Counted from the first letter of the stretch, positions 1 to 9,818 are shown. The stretch is 64,000 bases of DNA from an uncultured Alphaproteobacteria bacterium (GCA_937926445.1 CALBAK010000046.1:20673-84672); one strand, 5' to 3'. Notes: a model not told the origin generated them from the sequence alone. Numbers and translations are program-made.

Positions 1-2
1 GG

Positions 3-743
3 CGGGAACGGGCGCGGGCGGTTCGCCTGCCCATGGTCGACCCGGTCGTCGAGGCGGCCGCCGCCTCGGCCGGGTTCCACACACGCCGCCGCGCGGAGAG
101 CCGCTGTGCGATCGTCGACCTAGAGGCCATCCGGCTCTGGGGTGACGGCTATCTCGGCCGCCTGAGCGCGGGAACCCGCGCCCAGATCCGCCGGGCGGCC
201 CGGCTCTACGGCGAGCGGGGGCCGCTGCGGATCGAGGCCGCGGGCTGCCTGGCCGAGGCCGCGGCCTGGCTCGAGCCGCTCGCAACCCTGCACGAGGCGC
301 GGTTCCGAGCGAAGAAGGGTCACGGGGCTTTCGCCGTCCCCGGCTTCCTGCACTTCCATCGCGAGCTGTTGGCCCGCGCCTGGCCGGAAGGAACGGTCGA
401 GCTTCTCCGCGTGCGAGCCGGCGAGACGGTGATCGGCTATTTGTACAATTTTCTCTGGCGCGGCTGGGTCGGCTATTACACGAGCGGCTTCGTCTACGAA
501 GTCGACAACCGGCTCAAGCCGGGCCTCGTCGCGCATTGCCTCGCCATCGAGCGCTACTTGGCTTCGGGCGCCCGGATCTACGACTTCATGGCGGGGGAGA
601 GCCGCTACAAAACGAGTCTCGCCGAGCCCGGGCCCGTCCTCGTCGACCTCGTAGTCGAGCCGGACGACCTGCTCGCTCGACTGACCGCGGCGGCACGCCA
701 CCTGCGCGAGCGGTTCCGTCGGCGAGCGGCGGGTTCCTCCTGA
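3..743 (+). CDS. GNAT-fold acetyltransferase (BioF2/CelD-like), 5' end outside the window
   Basis: The frame is open to the left edge of the window, so the gene probably starts upstream; an internal ATG lies at 33. The visible 236-residue C-terminal part matches the Acetyltransf_6 (BioF2-like/CelD) fold. Residues about 90-200 contain the two typical blocks: a strand-rich segment ending in YYTSGF, and the GARIYDFMAGESRYK block, whose YDF...YK pattern is a hallmark of the family. Such proteins transfer acyl groups from acyl-CoA or aminoacyl-tRNA and are often linked to polysaccharide or lipid modification; the substrate cannot be read here. The C-terminus is Arg-rich. The next gene starts 140 bases downstream on the same strand. 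Confidence 0.75.
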   Translation, partial: RERARAVRLPMVDPVVEAAAASAGFHTRRRAESRCAIVDLEAIRLWGDGYLGRLSAGTRAQIRRAARLYGERGPLRIEAAGCLAEAAAWLEPLATLHEARFRAKKGHGAFAVPGFLHFHRELLARAWPEGTVELLRVRAGETVIGYLYNFLWRGWVGYYTSGFVYEVDNRLKPGLVAHCLAIERYLASGARIYDFMAGESRYKTSLAEPGPVLVDLVVEPDDLLARLTAAARHLRERFRRRAAGSS

Positions 744-1916
<1,173 letters not shown>

Positions 1917-1917
1917 G

Positions 1918-2232
1918 ATGCCGAAGATCCGGGTGATCGATCGCCACGGCGAGCTGCACGAGCTCGAGGCTCCGGTCGGCTGGTCGGTCATGGAGGCGAT
2001 CCGCGAGGCGAGGCTGCCGATCGAGGCGGCGTGCGGCGGCTGTTGCGCGTGTGCCACCTGTCACGTCTACGTCGATCCGGCCTGGCTGGCTCGACTCGAG
2101 CCGCCGCACGCCGACGAAACGATGATGCTCGACGAGGCGCTCCAGGTGCGGGACGAATCGCGTCTCTCCTGTCAGATCAAGATCACCCCGGAGCTCGACG
2201 GCCTCACCGTAACGCTCGCCCCGGAGTTCTAG
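1918..2232 (+). CDS. [2Fe-2S] ferredoxin, adrenodoxin/FdxB type
   Basis: This 104-residue plant/vertebrate-fold ferredoxin has the adrenodoxin-type ligand pattern C-x5-C-x2-C plus a distal Cys: Cys39, Cys45, Cys48 and Cys85, with the typical CHVYV following the third ligand. An extra Cys at 42/43 is probably not a ligand. It is a one-electron carrier in the cytoplasm. It begins one base after the stop of the flavoprotein reductase, so the pair probably forms an NADPH to FNR to ferredoxin chain serving Fe-S assembly, a P450 or an oxygenase; no client enzyme is visible nearby. Its last bases overlap the 3' end of the convergent fliJ gene by 4 bp. Confidence 0.9.
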   Translation: MPKIRVIDRHGELHELEAPVGWSVMEAIREARLPIEAACGGCCACATCHVYVDPAWLARLEPPHADETMMLDEALQVRDESRLSCQIKITPELDGLTVTLAPEF

Positions 2233-2663
2233 GTCCCCGCTTCCTCGCTCCGGCAGTGGCGCAGGACCGCGAGCTCGTCGAGCTCCTTGCGGGCCCGGAT
2301 CTCGACGGACGCCCGCCACTCCGCCTCCGCCCGGTCGAGAAGCACCTCCTGGCGCCGCTTGGCTGCCCGCTGGGCTCCCAAAGCCGCCATCGCCTGCTCG
2401 CGCCGGGCCGAGAGCTCCTCGATCTCGCGGGCGAGCGCGCGATCGCGCGCCCGGGCCGCTGCGAGCCAGGTTCCGAGCGGACCGGGGCCGCCGGGCAAGG
2501 CCCATCCGGCTGCCATTTGCGCGTGGCCGGAGCGGCGCAGGTGCTCTTGCTCTTCGCGCAGCGCGGCGAGCCGGGCTTCGAGGGCCAGAAGTTCGCGCCG
2601 CCGGCGGTCGAGCTCCTCTTGTTCGAGGCGAACGAGTTTGGAGAGCAAACGGATCCTGCGCAT
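2229..2663 (-). CDS. fliJ: FliJ-like flagellar export chaperone
   Basis: This 144-residue protein is almost entirely charged helix, rich in Glu, Arg, Leu and Ala, as expected for the coiled-coil stalk that FliJ inserts into the FliI hexamer of the flagellar type III export apparatus. FliJ sequences are poorly conserved, so the call rests on length, coiled-coil character and position: it starts 32 bases after the stop of fliI on the same strand. A short Gly/Pro-rich break (around residues 53-65) separates two helices, compatible with the antiparallel hairpin of FliJ. Confidence 0.72.
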   Translation of the reverse strand: MRRIRLLSKLVRLEQEELDRRRRELLALEARLAALREEQEHLRRSGHAQMAAGWALPGGPGPLGTWLAAARARDRALAREIEELSARREQAMAALGAQRAAKRRQEVLLDRAEAEWRASVEIRARKELDELAVLRHCRSEEAGT

Positions 2664-2695
2664 GTTCGACCCTCGGCTTCGCAGCGAGGACGGCC

Positions 2696-4153
2696 TCAGC
2701 GGCCCACGGACGGCGGAGTGCTCAGGATACGAGCCAGCGCCGCGAAGGGCGATTCGGACCCGATCTCGTCGTCCGGCGCCTGGGCGAGGAGGGCCTCGAG
2801 GGCCGGGCGCACGCGGATCGCTTCGTCCAGCTCGGGATCGCTGCCCGGCCGATAGGCACCGAGCCGGACGAGTTCGGCCATCTCGGACCAGCGGGCGAGG
2901 AGCGCACGGGCGCGAGCGATCAGGGCGCGCTCGTCGGGCGTGTAGCATGCCGGGGCCACGCGTGACACGCTCTTGAGCACGTCCACGGCCGGGAACCGAC
3001 CCCCTTCCGCGATCCGCCGGTCGAGCACCACGTGCCCGTCCAGAATGCCGCGCACCGCGTCGGCGATCGGCTCGTTCGTGTCGTCGCCTTCCACGAGCAC
3101 GGAGATCAGCGCCGTGACGCTTCCCCGCGAGGCGCCCGGCCCGGCCCGCTCGAGCAGCCGCGGGAGCTCGGCGAACACTCCGGGCGGGTACCCCTTCGTC
3201 GTCGGGGGTTCGCCGGCGGCCAGATAGATCTCGCGCAGCGCGAGCGCGAACCGGGTGACGCTGTCGATCAGCAAAAGAACAGAGAGGCCTTGATCGCGCA
3301 GCGCCTCGGCCACGGTCACGGCGAGATAGGCGGCGCGCCGGCGCATCATGGCCGGCTGGTCGGAGGTCGCGACGACGACGGTGCTGCGTGCCCGCCCCTC
3401 CGGTCCGAGCGTGTGTTCGAGGAGCTCGTTGAGCTCGCGACCGCGCTCGCCCACGAGCGCGATCACGAGGGCTTGGGCACTCGTCCGCCGTGCGATCATC
3501 GCGAGCATGGTGGACTTTCCGACCCCGGACCCCGCGAAGATGCCGAGCCGCTGGCCCTCCCTGCACGGCACAAACAGATCCAGGGCCTTGACCCCGAGCG
3601 ACAGGCGCGGTCCGAGGAGGGAGCGGCGCTGCGCCTCGAGGGCACGCGCGAGAACGGGGTAGGGCCGGCTGCCGGCGGGCAGCGGCCCGCGCCCGTCGAG
3701 CGGTGCGCCGAGCGCATCGACGACCCGCCCGAGCCAACGCACGTCCGGGGCGATGGTCGGCAAATCCGGCTCGAGCGCGACCCGCGATCGGAAGCCGATC
3801 CCGGTCGGCTCCTCGTAGGGCAGTAGCCGGACCCCGTCGGGGCCGAACCCCACCACCTCGGCGAGGATGGACCCCGTCGGGTCGAACGGTCGCACCGCTT
3901 CCGCCGGCGCCGGGCCGGTGCGCTCGATCCGCACGGCATCGCCGATCCCGATCCGGCCAAGGATCCCCTCGGCGCGGATCAGCGTCCCCGAGCAGCTCGC
4001 CACCCGACCACCGATCCGGGGCCTCACGAGGCGCCGCAGTTCGGCGCGGAGTCGATCGAGCGGAACCGAGAGGAGGACTTCCGAAGCGCTTCCCTCGATG
4101 TCATCACAACTCTTGCGAGTGTATGTTGTGCGTTTGTCGCTATCTGGTTGCAA
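2696..4153 (-). CDS. fliI: Flagellum-specific ATP synthase FliI
   Basis: This is the cytoplasmic ATPase that energises export of flagellar subunits; it is homologous to F1-beta and type III secretion ATPases. It shows Walker A GSGVGKST (residues 208-215 from the chosen start), the VGERGRELNE block, Walker B LLLIDSVTRFA, and the GEPPTTKGYPPGVFAELP stretch typical of FliI/YscN. The frame is open up to an ATG at 4234, but the residues encoded upstream of 4153 look non-coding. A TTG at 4153-4151 is preceded, with six bases between, by a GAGGGAGAG ribosome-binding site on the minus strand, giving 485 aa. fliJ follows. The gene diverges from ctrA, and the shared intergenic region carries CtrA-like boxes, so CtrA control is likely. 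No other flagellar gene is in the window. Confidence 0.93.
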   Translation of the reverse strand: MQPDSDKRTTYTRKSCDDIEGSASEVLLSVPLDRLRAELRRLVRPRIGGRVASCSGTLIRAEGILGRIGIGDAVRIERTGPAPAEAVRPFDPTGSILAEVVGFGPDGVRLLPYEEPTGIGFRSRVALEPDLPTIAPDVRWLGRVVDALGAPLDGRGPLPAGSRPYPVLARALEAQRRSLLGPRLSLGVKALDLFVPCREGQRLGIFAGSGVGKSTMLAMIARRTSAQALVIALVGERGRELNELLEHTLGPEGRARSTVVVATSDQPAMMRRRAAYLAVTVAEALRDQGLSVLLLIDSVTRFALALREIYLAAGEPPTTKGYPPGVFAELPRLLERAGPGASRGSVTALISVLVEGDDTNEPIADAVRGILDGHVVLDRRIAEGGRFPAVDVLKSVSRVAPACYTPDERALIARARALLARWSEMAELVRLGAYRPGSDPELDEAIRVRPALEALLAQAPDDEIGSESPFAALARILSTPPSVGR

Positions 4154-4240
4154 GCAATGCTCTCCCTCGGTTGCATGCGGGCGAGGCCGATACCCGGTGA
4201 TGCACGACCGGGTACGCCACGGAGAAAACCACACGACCCG

Positions 4241-4270
4241 CTAACGAAAGCTTAAGGATCGGGACCTTAA
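4241..4270. promoter_or_regulatory. CtrA-box-like operator between fliI and ctrA
   Basis: CTAA (4241-4244), seven bases, then TTAA (4252-4255) matches the CtrA consensus TTAA-N7-TTAA with one mismatch. A second TTAA lies at 4267-4270 and forms an inverted repeat TTAAGG-N7-CCTTAA with the first (4252-4270). The site lies 40-69 bases before the ctrA ATG and about 90-120 bases before the fliI TTG, so it could serve both promoters. Consensus knowledge is from Caulobacter; function here is inferred. Confidence 0.6.
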
Positions 4271-4309
4271 GGTTACGTGCGGGTCGCGTCGGGCAGGAAA
4301 GGAAGAGCG

Positions 4310-5044
4310 ATGCGTGCGCTCGTGATCGAGGACGATCCGGTTTCCACCAAGCTGATCGAGACCGCGCTACGGAGCGAGAACATCGTGTTCGAGCCGACCG
4401 AGCGCGGCGAGGAGGGGATCGAGCTCGCCAAACTGTACGACTTCGACATCATCGTGCTCGATCTCAGTCTGCCCGACATCGACGGCTACGAGGTCGTCCG
4501 TCGTCTGCGGGCGACTCGGGTCCGGACACCCGTCCTGATCCTTTCCGGCCGCTCCGATCCGCTGGACAAGGTCAAGGGCCTCACCACCGGCGCCGACGAT
4601 TTCCTGACGAAGCCCTTCAACAAGATGGAGCTCGTCGCCCGGATCCAGGCGATCGTCCGGCGCTCCAAGGGGCACTCCGAATCGATCATCCGCACGGGCA
4701 AGATGGTCGTCAACATGGACGCCCGATCGGTCGAGATCGATGGCCGCAGACTTCACGTCACTGGCAAGGAATACAGCATTCTCGAGCTGTTGTCGCTCCG
4801 TAAGGGCACCACGCTCACCAAGGAAATGTTTCTCGACCACCTGTACGGCGGAATCGACGAGCCCGAGCTCAAGATCATCGACGTGTTCATCTGTAAGCTC
4901 CGCAAGAAGATCGCGGCGCTCACCGGCGGCGATCACTACATCGAAACGGTCTGGGGCCGGGGCTATGTCCTCAAGGACCCCGACGGCGCACCGGCGGAGG
5001 TGCCCGCTGGGCCCGAGGTCGGAGAGCAGCGGGCGGTCGCCTGA
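4310..5044 (+). CDS. ctrA: Cell-cycle response regulator CtrA
   Basis: This 244-residue OmpR-family regulator has an N-terminal receiver (acidic pocket Glu7/Asp8/Asp9, phospho-acceptor Asp51, Lys in LTKPF) and a C-terminal winged helix. The DNA-binding half is nearly the textbook CtrA sequence, including [19 protein letters not shown] and [17 protein letters not shown]. In alphaproteobacteria CtrA, phosphorylated through the CckA-ChpT relay, controls flagellar, pilus, division and replication genes. The ATG at 4310 follows AGGAAAGGAAGAGCG. The C-terminus is about a dozen residues longer than in Caulobacter and ends in Ala-Val-Ala rather than Ala-Ala, the ClpXP-recognised tail there. It diverges from fliI-fliJ, with CtrA-like boxes between, suggesting autoregulation. 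Confidence 0.95.
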   Translation: MRALVIEDDPVSTKLIETALRSENIVFEPTERGEEGIELAKLYDFDIIVLDLSLPDIDGYEVVRRLRATRVRTPVLILSGRSDPLDKVKGLTTGADDFLTKPFNKMELVARIQAIVRRSKGHSESIIRTGKMVVNMDARSVEIDGRRLHVTGKEYSILELLSLRKGTTLTKEMFLDHLYGGIDEPELKIIDVFICKLRKKIAALTGGDHYIETVWGRGYVLKDPDGAPAEVPAGPEVGEQRAVA

Positions 5045-5075
5045 GCGAACGCCCGATACCAACCGAGAGCTCGCC

Positions 5076-6053
5076 CTAAGGAAGGAGCAAGGTGGAACCC
5101 GTGGTCGCCCGGCCTTCGAGAGCCCGATGGGCCGCGGCCGCCTCGGCGATCGGGAAGCGTTGGTTGATCTCGATCCGGACCGCGCCACGCCGCACCACGT
5201 CGAACAGGTCGTTCGCGCAGGCGAGGAGCTGCTCGCGGGTCGCCGTATAGGTCACGAGCGTGGGTCGGGTCACGTAGAGCGATCCCTTTGCCGCGAGGAT
5301 GCCGAGGTTCACACCCTCGACCAGCCCGCTGGCATTGCCGAAACTCACGAGCAGCCCGCGCGGCTTCAGGCAGTCGAGGGAAGTCATGAAGGTGCTCTTG
5401 CCCACACCGTCGTAGACTACCGGCACGCCGACACCCTTCGTGATCTCCTTCACTCGCGCGACGACGTCCTCACGGTCGTAGAGGATCACGTGGTCGCAGC
5501 CGTGCGCGCGGGCGAGCGCCGCCTTCTCCGGGCTGCCGACCGTCCCGATGACGGTCGCACCCAGGTGCTTCGCCCACTGGCAGGCGATCAGCCCGACCCC
5601 CCCGGCGGCGGCGTGAATCAACACCGTGTCGCCCGGGCAGACCACGTAGGTCTGTCGCAACAGATACTGGGCGGTCATCCCCTTGAGCATCATGGCCGCC
5701 GCCGTGGCCGTGTCGATCTCGTCTGGCAGCGGCACCAGCAGGCGAGCGGCGATGATCCGATGCGTCGTGTAGCTGCCGGGCCCCGCCGCATACGCGACCC
5801 GCTGGCCCGGCGTTACTTCGGCGACCCCCTCGCCCACCGCCTCGACCACGCCCGCCGCCTCGTTGCCGAGTACGAAGGGCAGTCCCCCAGGAGGTGGATA
5901 GAGGCCGGTCCGGAAATAGGTGTCGATGTAGTTGACGCCGATCGCCTCCTGGCGGACCAGGGCCTCGCCGGGCCCGGGGCGGCCCGGTTCGAAGCTGTCC
6001 AGCTCGAGGACCTCGGGACCGCCGTGGCGACGAACCAGGATCCGCAGGCCCAT
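5076..6053 (-). CDS. NADPH:quinone reductase / zinc-independent alcohol dehydrogenase-like oxidoreductase
   Basis: This 325-residue enzyme belongs to the quinone oxidoreductase (QOR, zeta-crystallin) branch of the medium-chain dehydrogenase superfamily. The N-terminal GroES-like half contains GVNYIDTYFRTGLYP and LGNEAAGVVEAVGEGV, diagnostic for QOR. The Rossmann half has the nucleotide motif HAAAGGVGLIACQWAK, and the structural and catalytic zinc ligands of alcohol dehydrogenases are missing. It would reduce quinones with NADPH in the cytoplasm. The ATG at 6053 is preceded by AGGGGAGGAAAGG, a strong ribosome-binding site, which decides against an upstream ATG at 6086. It lies 29 bases after the stop of the DUF255 gene on the same strand, so the two may form an operon. 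Confidence 0.92.
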   Translation of the reverse strand: MGLRILVRRHGGPEVLELDSFEPGRPGPGEALVRQEAIGVNYIDTYFRTGLYPPPGGLPFVLGNEAAGVVEAVGEGVAEVTPGQRVAYAAGPGSYTTHRIIAARLLVPLPDEIDTATAAAMMLKGMTAQYLLRQTYVVCPGDTVLIHAAAGGVGLIACQWAKHLGATVIGTVGSPEKAALARAHGCDHVILYDREDVVARVKEITKGVGVPVVYDGVGKSTFMTSLDCLKPRGLLVSFGNASGLVEGVNLGILAAKGSLYVTRPTLVTYTATREQLLACANDLFDVVRRGAVRIEINQRFPIAEAAAAHRALEGRATTGSTLLLP

Positions 6054-6082
6054 CCTTTCCTCCCCTTCCGATGCTCGGCAGT

Positions 6083-8104
6083 TCAAACGAGGCGGCGCCG
6101 GGCTTGCCGCAGCCGGTCGGCAAGATCGGCCGCAGAGACGGCGGGCGCAAGGCAGGTCGTGCCGACACAGACATGCGCGAGCACGCCCTGTTCACCCCTC
6201 GCGTCCGGCGCCACCGGATGGCCGGGAGGCAGGGGCCGATCGGGCGTGCGGACGGTCAGCACCCGTCCCGGTATCGCCGTGCGGCCCACGACCTCGAGCA
6301 GGGTCGCGAGCTCGGGCGCGCCCTCGGGGCCGGAGAGCAAGACCCGGATCGACCGCTCGAGGAGGAGTGCCGCCGAAAGAAGGGTCGCGTGCGCGAAGGG
6401 ATGACGCCGGGCTTCGCCCCCGTTCGCGGCGAGGATGGCCTCGGCCCGCTCCCGATGGCGCGGCTCGCCGGTCAGGGCGTGCAGCCGTGCCGATTCGAGC
6501 GCGATGGTCCCGAGGGCCGCCGGGGTCGGCCCGTCGCTCGCGCTTCGCGGACGCACCGGCAGGTCCGGATCGGGCTCGGCGAGGAACCAGGATCCCGACC
6601 CGTCGGCGAAGGTCGCAGCGGCGCGATCGAGCCAAGCCTCCGCCCGTCGCACGAGTTCCGGGTCGCCGCTGGCCTCGTGGAGCGCGAGGGCCGCGCGTGT
6701 CATCTGGGCGTAGTCGTCGAGATAGGCCCGCCGCGTGCGCTGCCCGGCACGCGTGGCGTGGAAAAGGCGGTCGCCTTCGCCGAGCTTTTCACACAGGGTC
6801 CGGAACACTTCCCGGGCGAGTTCGATCCACGCCTCCTTCGCGAACCGGAGGCCGCAGCGGGCGAGGGCCGCCACGGCGAGGCCGTTCCAGTCGGCGAGCA
6901 CTTTGTCGTCGCGAGCTGGGCGTGGGCGCCGGGCGCGCGCCTCGCGCAGGATCGCCCGGCAGCGGGCGAGCCGAGCCTCGGTCTCGGGGTCGGCGAGGCC
7001 CGGCTCGTGCAGTCGGTTCAGGATGTTGCGATGCTCGAAGTTGCCGCTTCGGGTGACCCCGTAGGCGAGCTCGAAGAGCGGCGCCTCGGCGCCGAGCAGC
7101 GCGCGGATCTCTGCCTGGTCCCAGAGATAATAACGTCCCTCCTCGCCCTCGCTGTCGGCATCGAGGGAGGCCGCGAACGCTCCCTCGACCATCATCTCGG
7201 AGCGGAGCCAGTCGATCGTCTCGGCGATGCGCGCGGCGAACAGCGGATCACCGCTCATCGCCCAGGCCTCGCCCAGGAGCTCGAGGAGCTGGGCGTTGTC
7301 GTACAGCATCTTCTCGAAATGTGGCACGAGCCAGAAGGCGTCGACGCTGTAGCGTGCGAAGCCACCTCCCAAGTGGTCGTAGATGCCACCCTGGCAGATC
7401 CGGCGGAGTGTGTGAACGAGGCGTGCGCGAAGCCGCTCGTCCTCGGTGATCAGGGCGACCTGGACGAGAAAGGCGAGCGCAGGTGCTTGCGGAAACTTGG
7501 GTGCGCCCGCGAAGCCGCCGTGCACGGGGTCGAGCTCCTCGCCGATCGTCCGGCCCGCCTCGAGGGCGAAGGCGGCGTCGGGTGGTGCTCCCGGCTTCGG
7601 CTCGGCGAGGCCGCGCAGCGCGCGGGCGAGCGAGGCGCGGCTGGCCTCGATGCGGCCCCGTTCGTCACGCCACACCTTGGCGACCTGCTCGAGGACCTGC
7701 TTGAAGGACGGGCGACCCCAGCGCGGCTCCGGCGGGAAGTAGGTGCCGCCCCAGAACGGCGTTCCGTCGGGTGCGAGGAACATGGTGAGCGGCCAGCCGC
7801 CCTGCTCACCAAGCAGAGCCAGGGCCTGCTGATAGACGACGTCGAGGTCGGGCCGCTCCTCTCGATCGACCTTCACGTTCACGAACCAGCGGTTCATGAG
7901 CGCCGCGGTCTCCGGATCCTCGAAGCTCTCGTGGGCCATGACATGGCACCAGTGGCATGCGGCGTAGCCGATCGAGAGCAGGATCGGCCGGTCCGTCGCC
8001 CGCGCGACGGCGAAAGCTTCCGGTCCCCATTCCCGCCAATCGACGGGATTGTCACGATGCTGTCGAAGGTAGGGACTGAGCGCCCCGGCCAGGGCGTTCG
8101 CCAT
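6083..8104 (-). CDS. DUF255 thioredoxin-domain protein (YyaL/SPATA20 family)
   Basis: This 673-residue protein begins with a thioredoxin-like DUF255 domain: the conserved opening (LSPYLRQHRDNPVDW) and a CHWC active-site-like pair at residues 50-53 within SIGYAACHWCHVM. It continues with GGWPLTMFL and GGTYFPPEP, then a long (alpha/alpha)6-barrel-like half containing GGGFARYSVDAFWLVPHFEKML and DDKVLADWNGLA. This is the complete layout of the bacterial YyaL / mammalian SPATA20 family; the reaction is unknown, and the barrel half resembles N-acylglucosamine epimerase-type folds. Length matches the family. The divergent DUF6489-mnmE pair starts 92 bases away, so this gap holds both promoters. The quinone reductase gene follows downstream. 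Confidence 0.9.
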   Translation of the reverse strand: MANALAGALSPYLRQHRDNPVDWREWGPEAFAVARATDRPILLSIGYAACHWCHVMAHESFEDPETAALMNRWFVNVKVDREERPDLDVVYQQALALLGEQGGWPLTMFLAPDGTPFWGGTYFPPEPRWGRPSFKQVLEQVAKVWRDERGRIEASRASLARALRGLAEPKPGAPPDAAFALEAGRTIGEELDPVHGGFAGAPKFPQAPALAFLVQVALITEDERLRARLVHTLRRICQGGIYDHLGGGFARYSVDAFWLVPHFEKMLYDNAQLLELLGEAWAMSGDPLFAARIAETIDWLRSEMMVEGAFAASLDADSEGEEGRYYLWDQAEIRALLGAEAPLFELAYGVTRSGNFEHRNILNRLHEPGLADPETEARLARCRAILREARARRPRPARDDKVLADWNGLAVAALARCGLRFAKEAWIELAREVFRTLCEKLGEGDRLFHATRAGQRTRRAYLDDYAQMTRAALALHEASGDPELVRRAEAWLDRAAATFADGSGSWFLAEPDPDLPVRPRSASDGPTPAALGTIALESARLHALTGEPRHRERAEAILAANGGEARRHPFAHATLLSAALLLERSIRVLLSGPEGAPELATLLEVVGRTAIPGRVLTVRTPDRPLPPGHPVAPDARGEQGVLAHVCVGTTCLAPAVSAADLADRLRQARRRLV

Positions 8105-8196
8105 GACGGCCCTCCCGATATCGCGCACGCCCCTGACGCGAGCGCTCGCGGCTCTTATAGTGGTGCCGCGGAAGGGGCGAAGCCAGCGGGGCCGAG

Positions 8197-8466
8197 ATGA
8201 AGTTCAACATCGAGATCGACTGCACGCCGGAGGAGGCGCGTGCCTTTCTCGGCCTTCCCGATGTGGGCCCAATGCAGCGGACCCTCCTGAGCGTCGCGGA
8301 GGAGCGTCTCCTCGAGGCGATCAAGGCCATGGACGCCAAAGCGCTCATGGACCAATGGCTGCCGCTCTCGCTGCGCAATCTCGAGCAATGGCAGGGCCTC
8401 TGGGCACAAATGGCGGCCACCGCGGCGGGCGCGGCCAGGCGGCCGCGGGGCGAGGGCAAGAGCTGA
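8197..8466 (+). CDS. DUF6489 family protein
   Basis: This 89-residue protein has the conserved start MKFNIEIDCTPEEARAFLGL followed by PDVGPMQ and a Trp-containing amphipathic helix (LRNLEQWQGLWAQM), the signature of the alphaproteobacterial DUF6489 family. Its function is unknown. The last codons overlap the beginning of mnmE, and this pairing suggests a link to tRNA modification or simple translational coupling. The C-terminus is short, basic and probably disordered. The ATG follows GGGGCCGAG, a modest ribosome-binding site. Confidence 0.85.
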   Translation: MKFNIEIDCTPEEARAFLGLPDVGPMQRTLLSVAEERLLEAIKAMDAKALMDQWLPLSLRNLEQWQGLWAQMAATAAGAARRPRGEGKS

Positions 8467-9818
8467 GCCGGCTCGAGCGGGCCGGCACGATTTGGGCGTG
8501 GGGCACGGCCCCCGGCCGTGCCGCGATAGCCGTTCTGCGCCTCTCGGGGCCAGCTACCGCTCCGGCGGTCCGCGCCCTGACCGGCCGGCCCGTGCCGGAG
8601 CCGCGGCGAGCAACCCTTCGCACCTTGCGGGACCCGGGCTCGGGCGAGCCCCTCGACCGCGGGCTCGTGCTCTGGTTCCCCGCGCCCGCGAGTTACACGG
8701 GCGAGGATGTCGCCGAGATCCACCATCACGGCGGATCGGGAATCGCAGCTGCGCTCGCGCGGGCGCTCCGTTCCCTGCCGGATCTGCGTCCGGCCGAGCC
8801 CGGGGAGTTCACCCGCCGAGCCTTCTGCAACGGCAAGGTCGACCTCGCCGCGGCCGAAGCCGTCGACGATCTCGTTACGGCTTCGGCGCGGGCGCAGCTG
8901 CGCCAGGCGCTCGAGCAGGCCGGCGGCGTGCTCGGGAAGCGGTGCGATGCGTGGCGGGCGACGCTGGTCGACGCGCTCGCGCTCCTCGAGGCCGAACTCG
9001 ATTTCGCGGAAGAGGAGGCGGACGTCGCCCCTGGCCGTCTCGAGGCGGTGCGGCCGGCTCTGGAGGCGGTTCGGGCGGAGATCGCCGGGGCGCTCGCCGA
9101 GGCCGTGGTCGGCGAGCGGCTCCGGCAGGGTCTCACGATCGCGGTGATCGGACCGCCGAACGCGGGAAAGTCGAGCTTGGTCAATCGGTTGGCGGGCCGG
9201 GAGGCGGCGATCGTGACGCCCCATCCGGGTACCACCCGAGACGTGATCGAGGTGGCCCTGGAGCTCGACGGGTTGCCGGTCACGGTCCTGGATACGGCCG
9301 GCCTGCGCGAGGCCACCGACCCGGTCGAGGCGATCGGGGTGGCGCGGGCCCGCGAGCGGGCCGAGCGGGCGGACCTCGTCCTTCTGGTGCTCGACGCCGC
9401 GGCGGACCCGGAGCCGCCGGAAGGCTTCCCCGGCCGCGCCGCGGATCGCCTCGTCCTCCTCAACAAGCGCGATCTCGCCCCACCGCCCGCCTGGTCGCTC
9501 GACCGGCCGGACGTCGTGGCGATCTCCTGTCGAACCGGGGAAGGTCTCGAAGAGCTGCTCGGGAGGCTCGCGGCGATGACGCGGGAGCGGCTCGCCGGTG
9601 GGGAAGGGGCTTTGGTCACCCGTGAGCGGCATCGTCTGGAGCTCGTCGAAGCGCGTGCGGCCCTCGAGCGGCTCCTCGGTGCCCCGCGCGGGCGGGAGCT
9701 CGTTTTGCTCGCCGAGGAACTCCGGATCGCCGTCCAGGCGCTCGACCGCATCACGGGCCGCACCGGTGTCGACGCGCTCCTCGATCGGATCTTCGCCCGC
9801 TTCTGCATCGGCAAATGA
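8463..9818 (+). CDS. mnmE: tRNA modification GTPase MnmE (TrmE)
   Basis: MnmE works with MnmG to install the carboxymethylaminomethyl group at C5 of the wobble uridine of several tRNAs. The protein has the N-terminal tetrahydrofolate-binding domain (starting TIWAWGTAPGRAAIAVLRLSG and containing SYTGEDVAEIHHHGG), a helical domain interrupted by a Ras-like G domain (GPPNAGKSSLVN; DTAGLRE; NKRD), and the catalytic C-terminal FCIGK. The start is uncertain: no ATG, GTG or TTG lies close to the conserved N-terminus. The best-placed codon is a CTG at 8463 that overlaps the stop of the upstream gene and follows GAGGGCAAGAG; the nearest in-frame ATG (8388) would add 25 residues lying within the DUF6489 gene. 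Its partner mnmG is 2.7 kb downstream. Confidence 0.93.
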   Translation: MSRLERAGTIWAWGTAPGRAAIAVLRLSGPATAPAVRALTGRPVPEPRRATLRTLRDPGSGEPLDRGLVLWFPAPASYTGEDVAEIHHHGGSGIAAALARALRSLPDLRPAEPGEFTRRAFCNGKVDLAAAEAVDDLVTASARAQLRQALEQAGGVLGKRCDAWRATLVDALALLEAELDFAEEEADVAPGRLEAVRPALEAVRAEIAGALAEAVVGERLRQGLTIAVIGPPNAGKSSLVNRLAGREAAIVTPHPGTTRDVIEVALELDGLPVTVLDTAGLREATDPVEAIGVARARERAERADLVLLVLDAAADPEPPEGFPGRAADRLVLLNKRDLAPPPAWSLDRPDVVAISCRTGEGLEELLGRLAAMTRERLAGGEGALVTRERHRLELVEARAALERLLGAPRGRELVLLAEELRIAVQALDRITGRTGVDALLDRIFARFCIGK

